Positions 44,053 through 55,285 of a stretch of 64,000 bases of DNA are shown piece by piece. The translations under genes and the position numbers were made by a program. The stretch covers positions 982,501-1,046,500 of the forward strand of contig JACONQ010000013.1 in NCBI GenBank assembly GCA_014281115.1. Reading direction: 5' to 3'. Origin of the DNA: Laburnicola sp. R22_1 (taxonomy: Eukaryota > Ascomycota > Dothideomycetes > Pleosporales > Didymosphaeriaceae). The notes beneath the pieces were generated by a model, which saw only the letters and a list, made by a program, of their open reading frames with translations, searched no databases and was not told the origin of the DNA. Every line of letters begins with the position of its first letter. The first letter of the stretch is position 1.

Positions 44053-46874
44053 CTAAAGCCTAACATTCGCCCCAATTTCCCCCCCCTTAAACCACACATC
44101 CTCCTCCCACTCCCCAATCCTAACCCCCACATCCGCAAACGCACTCAATTTCAGCGTCCCCCCCAACGCCCTCCTAATCGCCCCGTACCCAACACTCCCC
44201 AGACTCCACTCGACCGGCAGCCGCGGCGTCTCCGATAGCCCAGGCGGCACCGCGAACGGCAGATCGTACAAGATTTTGCCCGCGGGGTGGCCGTCGTAGA
44301 AGGCGGTGGAGTTCATCTTGGTGATGTACATGGTTGTGGTGGTGAAGGGGGAGGCGAGTGTGAAGAGCGCGGTTGAGGAGATGAGGTGCATGGTTACGTC
44401 GCGGATGAAGTGGGATTTCTTGTCGTCTGAGTCTGGGTCGTCGGGGTCGTCGTCGTCGTCGGGGTCCTTGGGGTTGGAGAGGTGAGGAAAGGGCACGGTG
44501 ATGGGGAACTCGGACAAGAGAGCTCCGAGGGCGGGTTGCGAGGGGATGGTGCCGTTGTGGGCTTGGAGCGTCATGGATACGTTGTAGCCTGTTTTCGCTT
44601 AGTTTATGGTCGTAGGCGTTCTAGTGTCCCTCTTACCGGAGATGTATTGGGAGAGAAACTGTCTCCCAATCTCCTTCCCGTGGTTCCCGCTGTGGGTGAA
44701 GGGGTCCCACACTACAGTGATATGCATATCGGTGTTGTTTCCTGGATGCACATACGAATCTTTTACGACAGCCTGTCCAACAACAGTCTCGTTGACAAGG
44801 ACGTTGATGTTGAAGTAGGGAATGGTAGCGGAATAGTTTGTCGGATTGGTAATATTAGCGTTCATGCTTAGAGTGATGGAGGTTGGTGACGTGTCTATGA
44901 TAGAGAGGTTGCCAATTTTGGGCGCAAAAGAGCTGACATTGTGGCCTAATCCGCCGTTGCCGTTGCCAATTGCTGAACCGACGTGTTAGCAACTGCTGCG
45001 AAGAGGCTGTCTATGGATTACGAACTGGGTCACGAACGTTTGACCGGGACAACCCCTTCTGCGGGGATCTCCCGTACTGCAAATCCGCCCATGGGAGTAT
45101 CAACCTTGACACCGACAGCAGCCTTGACGTCCATTGTGACGGGCTTGCTTCCGAAGATTAACGCCTGGACAACTTCGCTGAACAAGTCATCGTCCATGAT
45201 GTTGATCGGAGCTTTCTTGATATCAGACTCAACCAGAAGCGAAGGTCCATCACTACCATGTGCCTCAATTCTGCTTGAGTTTGCGTGTTGCCATTTTCTG
45301 AGGTCAAGCTTTCCGAGCCGTTTCCCATGGTAGAAGATGTCCGCATCGGCTTTGATGCGGTTCACATCGAGGGGGAAATTCATCTGATTTGGTAGATTGA
45401 TGTCTACCTTGACGACGGCAGAAATCTTTGGAGCAGCCTCCGGAGTGTCGGGCTCAGCGAAAGGATCCGGGAGATGGAAGTTTACGTCGGCCAAGGAGAA
45501 GTTCTTGATGAGTTTCCCCATTTCATGGCCGGGAAGAGGCACAGGAACAGTGATATCTTTGAGAAGATCGTGGGCCCAACCAGGAGTCTCTGGGTCTGGA
45601 AAATCGCAACAGCCTACGTATAGCTTCGCTTCCTGGCCATGCATATAGTTTCCAAGAAAGGCATCGAGAGGTGATTTCGAAGAACCAGGACAGGTTTCCG
45701 TGAGAGATTCTGGCAGTGTGTCCACGCGCCCGGTAACATTGACCTCGAGATCAGTCTTTGGCTCTACTTGTAGTTGTGCCGTCTCAGCGGTGCCGACCAT
45801 GATATGTTTGTCCGATTCCAAACAGCCATCGACAAGTATATCCACAGCAACCGGAGGAATGGTGAGCTGGATAGGAAAGTCGTTCGTCACCATAATGGAA
45901 ACGTCGGCACCCATGCCCTTGTGCCCTTCTCTGGCTTCTCGAAGATTGAGCTTTGTGATATTGTACCGAGGGACCGAAGGAAGGCTGCCTCCTGCAGACG
46001 GGGAACTATTAGCACACTTTCGCATCAGCAACACCGCATCCCCGGAGATGAACTTACTCGAGAATACCAGGGATTCTTCGACAGTTTGGGAACCAAGGCG
46101 AATGAGACCAGACCTCAAAGGAACGCCGGCCTTGCCTTTGAGACGGATCTGGCGCAAACGACCGTCCATCCAGTCATTGGCAATGTTACGGAGGTTATCA
46201 AACCGTCCGGGCTCCAGGTGGGCAAAGAACGAGACATGGGTGGTATGGCCGTTACGGATATTGACCTTGATGCCAGGGATTTTGGCAGTGGCAACGCGGA
46301 TCATATCATACTCTGGCAGATAAACATCGACTTTGGTTGGGCCGGTCTCCACTTCTCGTGCTAACCAGGTGCCGAAGCGGCCGAGGTTGCGCACGCTCTG
46401 CTTCTTTACTTTTGAGGCGTCCATGGTGAAGTCCCCTTCTATTTGCACCTTGACCCCACTATCCGTCAACGAATCCAGCGACAGCTTCGTAGGCTTGAAG
46501 TCGGCCGCCTGCATGGCGTACTCTTCAATGCCCTCGGTCACCAGAAATCCAAACAGTACGAATACCACGGCGAGGACCAGAATGCTGAGGGCCACGATAC
46601 TGGGCCATCGCTTCTTCCAGAAGGGCGTGTTCACGCGCTTCCCACGTGAGGAGGTGTTGCTTAGCGTGCGCAACAGCGCTGTGGTGGCGGTTGCCTGCTC
46701 GGCCTCGTCGTCATTCTCGTCTCTCTCTTCTCTCGCCAGCAAGGGCGTGATCTCGGATGTCCTGCTCGACGTGTGCGATGGTGCTGAGCGCGAGGAGCGG
46801 CCTGATTTCTGCGAGGCCGGGCGCGAGCTAGGCGTGCGGGTGGAAGCCCATGGGCCGTCGTCGGGCGTGTCCAT
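44053..46874 (-). CDS. Tag1-like vacuolar membrane protein (DUF3712 family)
   Basis: Four exons (introns 45992-46057, 44973-45037, 44589-44636) give 880 residues. A polar Ser/Thr-rich cytosolic N-terminus (about 1-90) is followed by one membrane segment, SIVALSILVLAVVFVLFGFLV (about 92-112), and a very long lumenal part. That part is built of repeating beta-rich units with many N-glycosylation sites (for example NIT, NFS, NVT), in the LEA-2-like style of DUF3712 proteins. Yeast Tag1 (YLR173W), needed to end autophagy in prolonged starvation, is the best-studied member I know; the link is family-level inference. An acidic Asp-rich stretch (about residues 733-746) interrupts the last unit. The first intron, 66 nt, is a stop-free multiple of three, so an unspliced message would stay in frame. 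Confidence 0.75.
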
Positions 46875-47237
46875 GGCGGCGGTGTTTCTGGTCGCAATGC
46901 GCAGAGGCCTGCTCTTATACGACGCAATTCATGTAGTCGCGTGTGAGGGCGAGGCGAGCCTGGGAGAAGGGCGGGGGCAGATGGGTGCGAACTTCTTGAA
47001 GGCCGCCGGGTGCGAGTCGAGGCGTCATCAGGCGGCTGAGCGGCTGAGAGGCGTGGGCTTGCCTGGGTCGTGCCGGAAGCGCGCTAGCAAGGACTCAAGG
47101 AGCAAGGACCGCCTATAGCGAACCCCAGATTCTCGTCAGAAAAGTACGCGATAAGCCGTGACTCAAACGCTGATATAGCGCAACCGTACAACGCTTCAAT
47201 TGCAGCCATTGGCCTCGAGGCCATTCACAGAAGCAAC
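46875..47237. promoter_or_regulatory. Divergent promoter (Tag1-like / OTC)
   Basis: About 360 bp between two outward starts, therefore shared. No specific site recognised. Confidence 0.5.
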
Positions 47238-48416
47238 ATGCCGTCCTTTCGCCCAGCAACAGGCGCCTTGCGGAGCTGGCTGCGCTCTCCATATCGCTGC
47301 TATGCATCAAGCTCCCCAGCTACGCCGCCCACATCGCCCTTCGCGCCGCGACATCTGCTCTCGATAGCTGACCTCACCCCGGCCGAGCTCACCACGCTCG
47401 TCCGCAATGCCGCCAAGCACAAGACAGACATCAAGTCGGGTCATGCATGGCCGCATCTGTCCAGTGCCCTGGCCGGCAAGACGGTGGCCATGACCTTCAG
47501 TAAGCGGAGTACGCGTACCAGGGTGTCGACCGAGGGCGCCATTGCCGCGTTTGGAGGAAGTCCTATGTTTCTAGCCAAGGAAGACATCCAGTTGGGCGTA
47601 CGCATACTCCTGCCGGCCCATGATTCAGACTCACTGTTCGCCAGGTCAACGAGTCCCTATACGACACTTCGCTCGTTCTCTCCAGCATGACTGCTGCCAT
47701 CGTCGCTCGCGTAGGCCCGCACTCGGACGTCGCCGATCTCGCAAAGCACGCCTCCGTTCCAGTCATCAACGCCCTCTCCGACCTCTACCACCCTATGCAG
47801 ATTATTGCCGACTTCCTCACCATAACCGAGATCCACCCTTCGAGCTCGACGTCATCACTGGGGCTAGAAGGCATGAAGATTGCATGGATTGGCGATGCGA
47901 ACAACGTTCTGTTTGATCTTGCCATTGGTGCGGCGAAGCTTGGAGTAGACATGGCCGTTGCAACGCCGCGGGGATACGAGATCCCCAAAGCAATGCGGAG
48001 CGTGATCGAGCAGGCAGCTAGTACAGCGCCGAAGCCTGGGAAGCTGACTGAGACCACAGTGCCAGAAGAGGCCATTGCGAACGCAGACATCCTTGTGACG
48101 GACACGTGGGTGTCCATGGGCCAGGAAGAGGAGACGGCCAGAAGGTTGAAGGCCTTCGAGGGCTTCCAGATCACATCTGAACTTGCAGAGCGCGGAGGCG
48201 CCAAGGAGAACTGGTCGTTCATGCACTGTCTGCCCCGTCATCCCGACGAGGTCAACGACGAAGTCTTCTATGGTCCGAGGTCCGTCGTGTTCCGGGAGGC
48301 AGAGAACAGGTTATGGTCTGCTATCTGTAAGTCATTCTTGTCGTGAAAGCCATTCTTACTAACGAGGAGTAGCTGTCCTCGAATCATTCGTGGTGAACAA
48401 AGGGAAGATCCAGTAG
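47238..48416 (+). CDS. Mitochondrial ornithine carbamoyltransferase
   Basis: Joins carbamoyl phosphate and ornithine to citrulline in arginine biosynthesis. Three exons (introns 47598-47644 and 48327-48372) give 361 residues. The N-terminal 25 residues (MPSFRPATGALRSWLRSPYR onward) are basic and lack acids, a mitochondrial presequence. The mature part begins at RHLLSIADLTPAELTTLV. Carbamoyl phosphate binding SKRSTRTR, the HPMQ motif and DLYHPMQIIADFLT are present, as are the ornithine-side residues in IGDANNV and VTDTWVSMGQEEE. The catalytic HCLPRHPDEVNDEVF follows. The short last exon adds SVLESFVVNKGKIQ, the usual C-terminus. The fungal gene is often called argB or ARG3. Length equals that of other fungal enzymes, and no break is seen. 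Confidence 0.95.
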
Positions 48417-49549
48417 AGTACTGGTAAAAAGTGCCTGAAGCCGGTCAGTGCAATATCACGATTTTACAAACGTGCATCTCAGGACTGTGGTCGCATAACA
48501 GTTGTTGTGGAGTTTGATCATGTCTCTCTTCCGTTGTGCTCATTTCGAGGAAAAATTGGCACTCGAAAAGAACAAGAAGCAAGTCCGAAATCCTGCATGC
48601 AATCTTACCCAATACCATTTCGAACACGTGCTGCATGATACTACTCATCTCCTAACATGCGCATCGCTAGCACCGTTGATTCCCAATCCCATCTTACTAC
48701 CCTCCGTAACCTCCAAGTACCATTGTGATACTCCTTCAAACAAACGAACACTCAAGTCTCATAACCTACACTCCATCCCCCAGCCCCTAACCCACCTCCA
48801 CAGCCCAAGTTCGATTCGCGGGACAACCCCCCCTCCCGCAATATACACTTCCACTTGGCAGGCACCGCGTACAATTCCACCGTTCCACAAACCGCCACAC
48901 CGCAGCCTACCTATATCCCCCCTCGAGAAGCTCGGCGATCCTTGGTACACTTCTTCACGAATCACCAATTGTCCTGCAAACCACATCACTCGCCCTTTGT
49001 AATATCAGGAGCCCAAGCCCCCGTCACACAAGCATCGCAATCTCGCGCCACCTTGGCCTACGTCTCTCGCGTCATTCGGTCGCCCGTCCGGGGGTATCGC
49101 AGTCCGAAGCCCATGTGGAGGGAAAAAACCACCCATCCTTTTTGGACACGGAGGGGATTGCGGGGAAACCTGGTGCATGCGATGCGATGCACTGCGATGC
49201 GGTGCTGTGGACGGCGATTGTATTGGTCCGCAGAAAAGCTTGGTCTGCCGAACTAAATCCCCCCTCTACGTTTCACGGCGTGGATAGCGGGCTTGGGAAC
49301 AATTACGCGACGGAAGAACAACGACGGTGGTAATTAAAATCTGGGATTTTTGCCATGGCCTTCATTGTGAGGAAATATGCGCCATGATGGAAAGAAAGGA
49401 AGGAAAGGATCGGAGATGAGATGGTGGTATTACTATAAATGCGGTGGGACGCCGCGGGGAAGTTGGGCTTTTTGCTTGTGCTTCATTCATTCAGTTGGAT
49501 TGAATTGGAGTGGATTGGATTTTCTCCACGGATTCACCAAGAGGAAATC
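48417..49549. promoter_or_regulatory. Intergenic, promoter of the beta-helix gene
   Basis: Between two rightward genes. A TATAAAT (49434-49440) lies about 110 bp before the next start. A GCGATGC-rich low-complexity stretch occurs at about 49176-49207. No gene is supported. Confidence 0.5.
49434..49440 (+). promoter_or_regulatory. TATA box of the secreted beta-helix gene
   Basis: TATAAAT in the right orientation, 110 bp upstream of the ATG at 49550. Confidence 0.5.
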
Positions 49550-50729
49550 ATGGCACGCTTTTCGATTGTCGCGGCGGCGCTGGCCCTGGTTGCGTCGGTG
49601 CAGGCGCAGTGTGGCTCAGGGACGCCGAATGCGAGGGTCACGGGGTCGGGGAACTCGTTCACGGCTACGAGGGGGTCGTCGACTGTGTATTCGGGCTCGG
49701 ATTACAGAGCAGCCATCCAAGCAGCCATTGACTCGACCAGTACGTAGTAGCCCCTCAGCACGCACGCACTCACTTAACTCCAACCCTCCTATCCCATCCC
49801 ATCTCCACCGCAACCCCCTCATGCAAACAAAATCCCCCACTAACCTCCCCCCAGGCAGCGGCCAACGCATCTCAGTCTTCGCCTCCGGCTCCATCGGCGC
49901 CTCCACAATCACGATCCCGAGCGGACGCATCTTCGAAGGCTGCGGCACCATCAACGTCGCCAACCGCCGCGGCCGCGGCGCCATCGAATCCCTCAACACC
50001 CAAGGCGTGCAAATCCCCTACCTCACCATGACGGGAAACCCCTACTTCGGCCTCCGCTTCTACGGCACCCGCAACCTCTCCCTCGGCCGCATCACCCTCA
50101 ACCTCAGCGGCGGCCTCGGCATCCGCTTCGACCGCGACCAGGCCGCAAACTCCAATGTAAAAATGGACGTCATTACCGTCACCGGCGCGTCGAGCCACGC
50201 CGTCGAGACGTGGAATATCGATGGCTTGACGGTCAATCAGGTTATTGCGAGGAATGTGGGCCAGTCGGGCTTGCTGGTGCAAAAGACGACGAATGCGAGA
50301 ATCGGCCTCGTAGACGGGAATAATGTCGGCGCCGGCACGGGCTATGCCACGCTGCGGTTTGCCAATAACAACGGCCAGTTGCCCAACGGGCAGTATACGA
50401 CGAACATCTTCGTCGACAGGGTCGTCTCGCGCGGTGGGGGCCGGGGCTTCTTTTGCGTCTCACGGTCTGGTGGCGCGACCATTGCGTCCATCGATTTGGC
50501 GAATAACGGGAATAACGCCATTTTGATCGAGAACTGCTATAATGTGCGCATTAATGGCGGCACCGTCAATGGCGGTGGTGAGGTTAGGATCGCGGCGAGG
50601 AGCGAGTTCCCGAATACGAGGGATATTTGGATTACGGCCACGGTGAACAATAACTCGGTGAGGGAGTCGCCGTGTGGTGTGAACACAAACTGGAACCTTT
50701 CGGGCAATGCGGCGAGGAATATCTGCTAG
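49550..50729 (+). CDS. Secreted right-handed beta-helix (pectate-lyase-like fold) protein
   Basis: Two exons (intron 49740-49854) encode 354 residues. A signal peptide MARFSIVAAALALVASVQA (about 1-19) precedes CGSGTPNARVTGSGNSFTA. From about residue 85 the chain shows repeated short hydrophobic strands with Asn and Gly turns, for example VQIPYLTMTGNPYFGLRFYG, NLSLGRITLNLSGGLGIRF and ARIGLVDGNNVGAGTGYATL. This is the pattern of a parallel beta-helix as in pectin-degrading enzymes. The family occurs in many ascomycetes as a conserved secreted protein. I see no clear pectate-lyase or polygalacturonase catalytic motif, so the activity is unassigned. Cysteines at the mature N-terminus, C-terminus and FEGCGT suggest disulfides. 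Codons are strongly C-ending early and G-ending later, but within local variation. Longer in-frame extension upstream of the ATG exists but lacks sense as a secreted protein. Confidence 0.8.
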
Positions 50730-51390
50730 AGAGGGTGGGCGAGCGGAGATGTGGTTCAGTGGTTGTCTGGACGCTGGTATAACGAGCTTCTTTGTATATA
50801 GTGTGGTTTAGTGCTTGTCTGGGCTGTGATATAACGAACTTCTTTGTATATAGTCAAGGGAAACAAACATGTTTATAACGCGCGCAAATGAACTTTCCTT
50901 TGGTGACTTTCCAGTGCAGTTTCGGGCGAGTCTGCAGAATAGACTGTAAGCTTTAGTGTTCGTACCAATAGAGCATCGTGTACATACAAAATCAAACCAG
51001 GTGCCAATTCTCCTTCACTACCCTACACAAATGAGTCGTGAGAGTCCATTACAGCCCAGAGCGAAGCAGCTGAGCAACACAGGAACCTGGATTTATCTCA
51101 AGCTACCATGCAGTAGATGCATCCTCCAAGCGCCAAAAAGAACAGAATACATAACCCCTCGCATGATCCCTTATTTCTAAGAGCCAAAATACATCCATTG
51201 TTCCGTTCACTAATACATGATGCTCAAATCGTCATAACTCCTCAAATGCAACACCTGAGCCATGCAATTTTCTCCAATGTAAATGAGAGTGAAACCCAAC
51301 GCCATCGCTAATATGTTGAAAACGAGAGAGCAGCCAGGAAAGGACAGTTGTTATGGATAGACCGATGCTGTGCATATTTAATAGCCCCTA
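50730..51390. other. Convergent 3' intergenic; short duplicated tail
   Basis: Contains an imperfect direct repeat of about 45 bp, with GTGGTT-AGTG-TTGTCTGG and ATAACGA-CTTCTTTGTATATAGT, at about 50751-50804 and 50805-50854, just after the beta-helix stop. Otherwise nothing is seen. Confidence 0.5.
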
Positions 51391-54300
51391 TCAAATGCGC
51401 CGGGCGGTTTGACTCAGGAATCGATCGGCACGCTCGTTGAAGTTGATTGTACTTGAAGATTGAGGCGGATGATTCGGTGTATTTGGAATCGTTGCCTGTG
51501 CGGCAGCGCCCAAGGCAGCACTCAATGGTGTTGCCGGCACCGGTGTGCTGTATCCTGCAGAGCCCTGGGACCCGATACTGGTTGTGGAGTATGGCTGTGA
51601 ATATGCTGACGTAAGATTAGTGATAGACGTGTTTATCGGTCCAAGTCCGCCGTTGTTGGAACTCATGGTCGACTTGCTCAGCAACTTGGGTGGCTGAGTC
51701 CTCGATGTAAAGGATGAAAGCGAGGATATAATTCCGGGGTTATTCGATGTAAGGTGTGACCAGGGGGAGTCGTTGATCGCAAGACTGGCATCTTTTACTG
51801 TTTTGTGGAGCGGCTTCATCAATTGTTTCACCTCGGGGCTTAGAAGACCCATATTTCGACCTTGTCCAGTGCTGGCTGCTGCTAATTCACCCCAGGCCTG
51901 AGATATATTAGTCAATTTAGGGTCGATACCATGAAATGGTGGAATCAAGAGAAAATCATCGCAAACCTTTCGGTACACGGTAAAACGCTGCGAGGGAAAG
52001 CTGTGAAATGGTGGAATTTACCTTTATAAAACCCATGCACTGCAACCAGAATTCAGGTTGACTACGAGCATAGTGGTCGCCAAACTGCATGCGTCTCAGG
52101 CGCTCAGACAACGAATTGGACATATGCTGCACTTCGTTACTCTTGTCGATTAAGCCCAATAATACCTTGATTCTTGGGTGCTCTGAATCCAACTCTTTCG
52201 TGAGTAGTTTGCGTGTATTAAGAAGGTGGTCGATGATTCGGGGTATAGAACCCTCGCAGTTCTCACACGCTGCTTTGAGCTTGTCGAAGATTCTCACGAA
52301 TCGGTGATCCTCGTCAACTTCTTCGTAGGTGCTTGTGAGCGTGTTGGTGCGCGTCATGGTAGTAGCCAGGGTAGCAAAAGACTCGCCCGAGCGGGGTGTT
52401 GCGGAACTGATGCTCGTCAAAGTATTGGTTCTACTACTGTCATTGCTATGCAATATGACCGGCGGTGGCATTTGGTATGACCCGTTTCGCTGAGGCGGTG
52501 ACTGTTGGAAACGTCGCACTTTGAACGGCCGAGCTTTTAGGGTGGCCATATTATTTACGTCGTCCGGCCGTCGAGCGGGCGCGGCTACATCGCGGAATTC
52601 GGCACCTAGAATCTGACATGCATTTCGCATTTCTATCAGACTGCCCTGCTGTAGAAAGAGATAACTTCGCACGATCCGAGGATCTGCATATCGTGTAATC
52701 TCAAGGCGATTTTCCGCCACCGAGAGGCTGAGAGCCAGAAATGAATCGAGGCACCTCAAAGCGTACTGATACACTGATTTGGAAATTTTTTGGGCGTCTT
52801 CTTCATCTTCTTCAGCCAGTTCCTCGAATCGGCGGAGAAGATCGCTCAGAGCGCGGACGTTGAGATATGCTGCAGAATATCGACGGAAAAAATCCTCCTT
52901 TCGGCGCATTTCTTCCTTGGACCGAGCTGGCCTCTTGATGGAGCGCATCATGTGCGAAAGACAGTCATGTAGCTGGGATAATGCATATAGAAAATTCTTA
53001 GAAGCTTCCACAACGATGTCTGGCGCCTGGGAGCCCCGCCTGTTCTCGTGGACGTCGGATAATGGACGATTTGCTAGGGATCGCACAGTACCTGAGTCAC
53101 CGTAGCCCATAGCTGTGGCCGGACTTGACATGCCGTTCGACAAGCCATTGCCAGACACAACGTAGCCCTGACTGAATCCACGGAAGTGACTTGTCCTATC
53201 CAGCTCATCTACAGACCCGAGCTCCGATGTCTTGTTGGTGTAGATGCCCATGCGTTTCTGCCGATGGCTGGCCGATGTGACGCTCTCGCTCTGGCTTCTG
53301 TTTCTTTCGTTGGATCCGGTGGAACCATTTGTTAAGATTAGCGGCGATGGCTGGGGCCTTCGGCCCTGACCGTTCGTCTGCGATGCTACACGGTAGTGTG
53401 ATCGCGTGGGAATCGGAGGCGCCATGCTAGGTGATTCAGACCGGCCTTCCGGGAATCCTTCGATGTTTCCCAAGCTTGGCTTCACCGGGAATCTTCCGCC
53501 GTTGACACGTCTCGAAGGGCGCGGCGTCGCAGGATTGCTTTCAGTCCAGCTGTTCGAGGTTAGCAGAGTACTTTGTAAGGAGCGGAGAAGTACCTCTCGT
53601 CGCCTGAAGACTCGACCCGCAGGCGGTCTAGCTCCACACGTTGTTTTTCCTTGGAAACATGCTGCCGCATAAACTTTTTCACTTGGGTCGCGATGTGGGC
53701 ATCCCGCTCGTTCTCGTTCGCTGGCGACGGGGCATTGCTTTTGATCGTACAGACCTCGGGCGGGGGAAATACCAACTGGTTGCCGTCGAGTTTCAGGACC
53801 TGCAAACTGTTCATCTCTCCCAGGCACACGGGGAGCTCCTCGATCCGGTTCTTCGCAATGGCCAGCACTTTGAGAGAGGCCAAGTTTGCAATCTTGGGGG
53901 GGATGGACCTGAGCTTGTTCCTGCTGACGTCGAGAATCTCCAACGATGTCATGTCGAGGACCTGGCGGGCATCAGTACATCAGGCTATGGCCGTGGAAGG
54001 CGGACAACGCACGACATCGGGGATCTCGCGCATGGTATTGTAGCGCACATTGAGGTAGCGGAGGCGCTTGCACTCGATTATACGGGACGGCAGGGTGGTG
54101 AGGAGGTTGTGCGAGAGGGCAAGCCTGAGCAGTTAGCCTGGCTTGCGTGGTACTAGGGCCATCGGGGGCCCTCGGGGCGCCCACCTTTCGATTTCTGCGC
54201 GGATGACATCGATGACCTCGTCGGGCAGGCGGGCGATCTTCTTGTGGCCGAGGTCGATGGTGATGCCGGGCTGCTGCGTCTGCAGGTCGCGGGGGGCATT

Positions 54301-54408
54301 GGGCGTCTCGGCGGCGCGGTGGGTGATGTCGTCGAGCGACTGCTCGAAGGCGGCCTTTGCGAGCGCCACCACCTCGTCGTCGGAGATGGGCGTGTTGTCG
54401 TTGCTCAT
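51391..54408 (-). CDS. SOG2: Leucine-rich-repeat protein of the SOG2 family (RAM pathway)
   Basis: Component of the RAM signalling network (Cbk1/Orb6 kinase, morphogenesis and cell separation). Five exons, introns 54125-54184, 53962-54012, 53550-53593 and 51898-52021, give 912 residues. The N-terminal third holds LRR units: LALSHNLLTTLPSRIIECKR, LRYLNVRYNTMREIPDVV, LEILDVSRNKLRSIPPKI, LKVLAIAKNRIEELPVCL and LQVLKLDGNQLVFPP (about 70-160). A Ser/Pro-rich linker follows. The C-terminal two thirds are the SOG2 region, with SKNFLYALSQLHDCLSHMM, RRYSAAYLNVRALSDLLRR, KLKAACENCEGSIPRIIDHL and FWLQCMGFIK. The last exon starts AWGELAAAS. For the last intron an alternative exists: a 21-nt exon between two introns would insert RFTVYRK. 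The single 124-nt intron better matches the family spacing as I recall it. Start ATG at 54408, MSNDNTPISD. Confidence 0.88.
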
Positions 54409-54916
54409 GGCAAGCGGCACGGGGAGCGTTAGGACGCGGCGCGCGGCGAGGGCAAGCTCATGGTGCTCGTGGCAGAGCGAACGGGTGCGAAGTGAAAGCA
54501 CTCCAGGAGTCCTCACGGTGCACTTGCTGCTGGCGGCTGGGGCTAGGCCGCGTTGGGCAACAAGGCAGGAACCCGCTTCCTGTGACACAACCACCACACC
54601 ACCACCACTCACCACCACACCAGGTACTGCCGCACCTTCAGCCGGCAGCCTGCAGCCTGCACCACACCACCACCACGGCGAAACGCCCCCGCCCGCAGCT
54701 GTGAGCCTCCCCGCACACCAGCCTCAGCCACTCTACCAGAGCGCTCACAGGCACCATGGTCACTCAGCACGTGCGCGGGGCCGTTGGCGTCAAACGGCTC
54801 GCTAGCCCTCTACGATCGCGACCAGAACCTCAACCGTCCAGACGACAGCTGCGGGAGGGGAAACCTCGCGAGCTAATTCTCTTGATGGCTCAGAGAACAC
54901 GGGTGTAGCAGGATCC
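54409..54916. promoter_or_regulatory. Divergent promoter region (SOG2 / small ORF)
   Basis: About 500 bp between outward-pointing starts. It includes a CCACCAC-rich tract (54588-54680). The true 5' end of the small gene may lie inside it. Confidence 0.4.
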
Positions 54917-55285
54917 ATGCGGCAACCTCAATCCTTTGATGATGAGGGTGAAGAGGAACCTTCCATCGCTCCGGAAAGCCTCAAAATAGAGAAAACAGTG
55001 ACACTTGTTCAGCATTCACGGTCCAATTCCTCTGCTTCAGTCATGACCACCTTTTCAGGACCGCCACCTGAAAAGAGATATCCTGACTCATCAAGTAGGC
55101 GTACCTCGCAGAATTCACTGTCCAGCAAAGACTGGCAATCGAGTACATTCGATACAAGTGGGCTGAGCGAGGCAGAATTAAAAAAGTGCAGGAAGAAAGG
55201 CATCAACCCGGCATTGTATGCTGAAATAAAGGCGGCCCGCAAAGGAAAATTCGTTAGTCCTATCGGCGGAAATACCTTCATATAA
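54917..55285 (+). CDS. Small conserved-looking protein (5' end uncertain)
   Basis: The frame encodes 122 residues. The N-terminal half is Ser/Pro-rich and acidic (SFDDEGEEEPSIAPESLKIE), and a basic, compact C-terminal part ends SEAELKKCRKKGINPALYAEIKAARKGKFVSPIGGNTFI. The C-terminal motif is of a type I associate with short conserved fungal proteins of unknown role. In-frame codons extend upstream for about 37 residues to a stop near 54803 without an ATG, so either the ATG at 54917 is the start or an upstream exon joins at the AG before 54804 (CTCGCTAG). Head-to-head with SOG2. Confidence 0.6.
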   Translation: MRQPQSFDDEGEEEPSIAPESLKIEKTVTLVQHSRSNSSASVMTTFSGPPPEKRYPDSSSRRTSQNSLSSKDWQSSTFDTSGLSEAELKKCRKKGINPALYAEIKAARKGKFVSPIGGNTFI

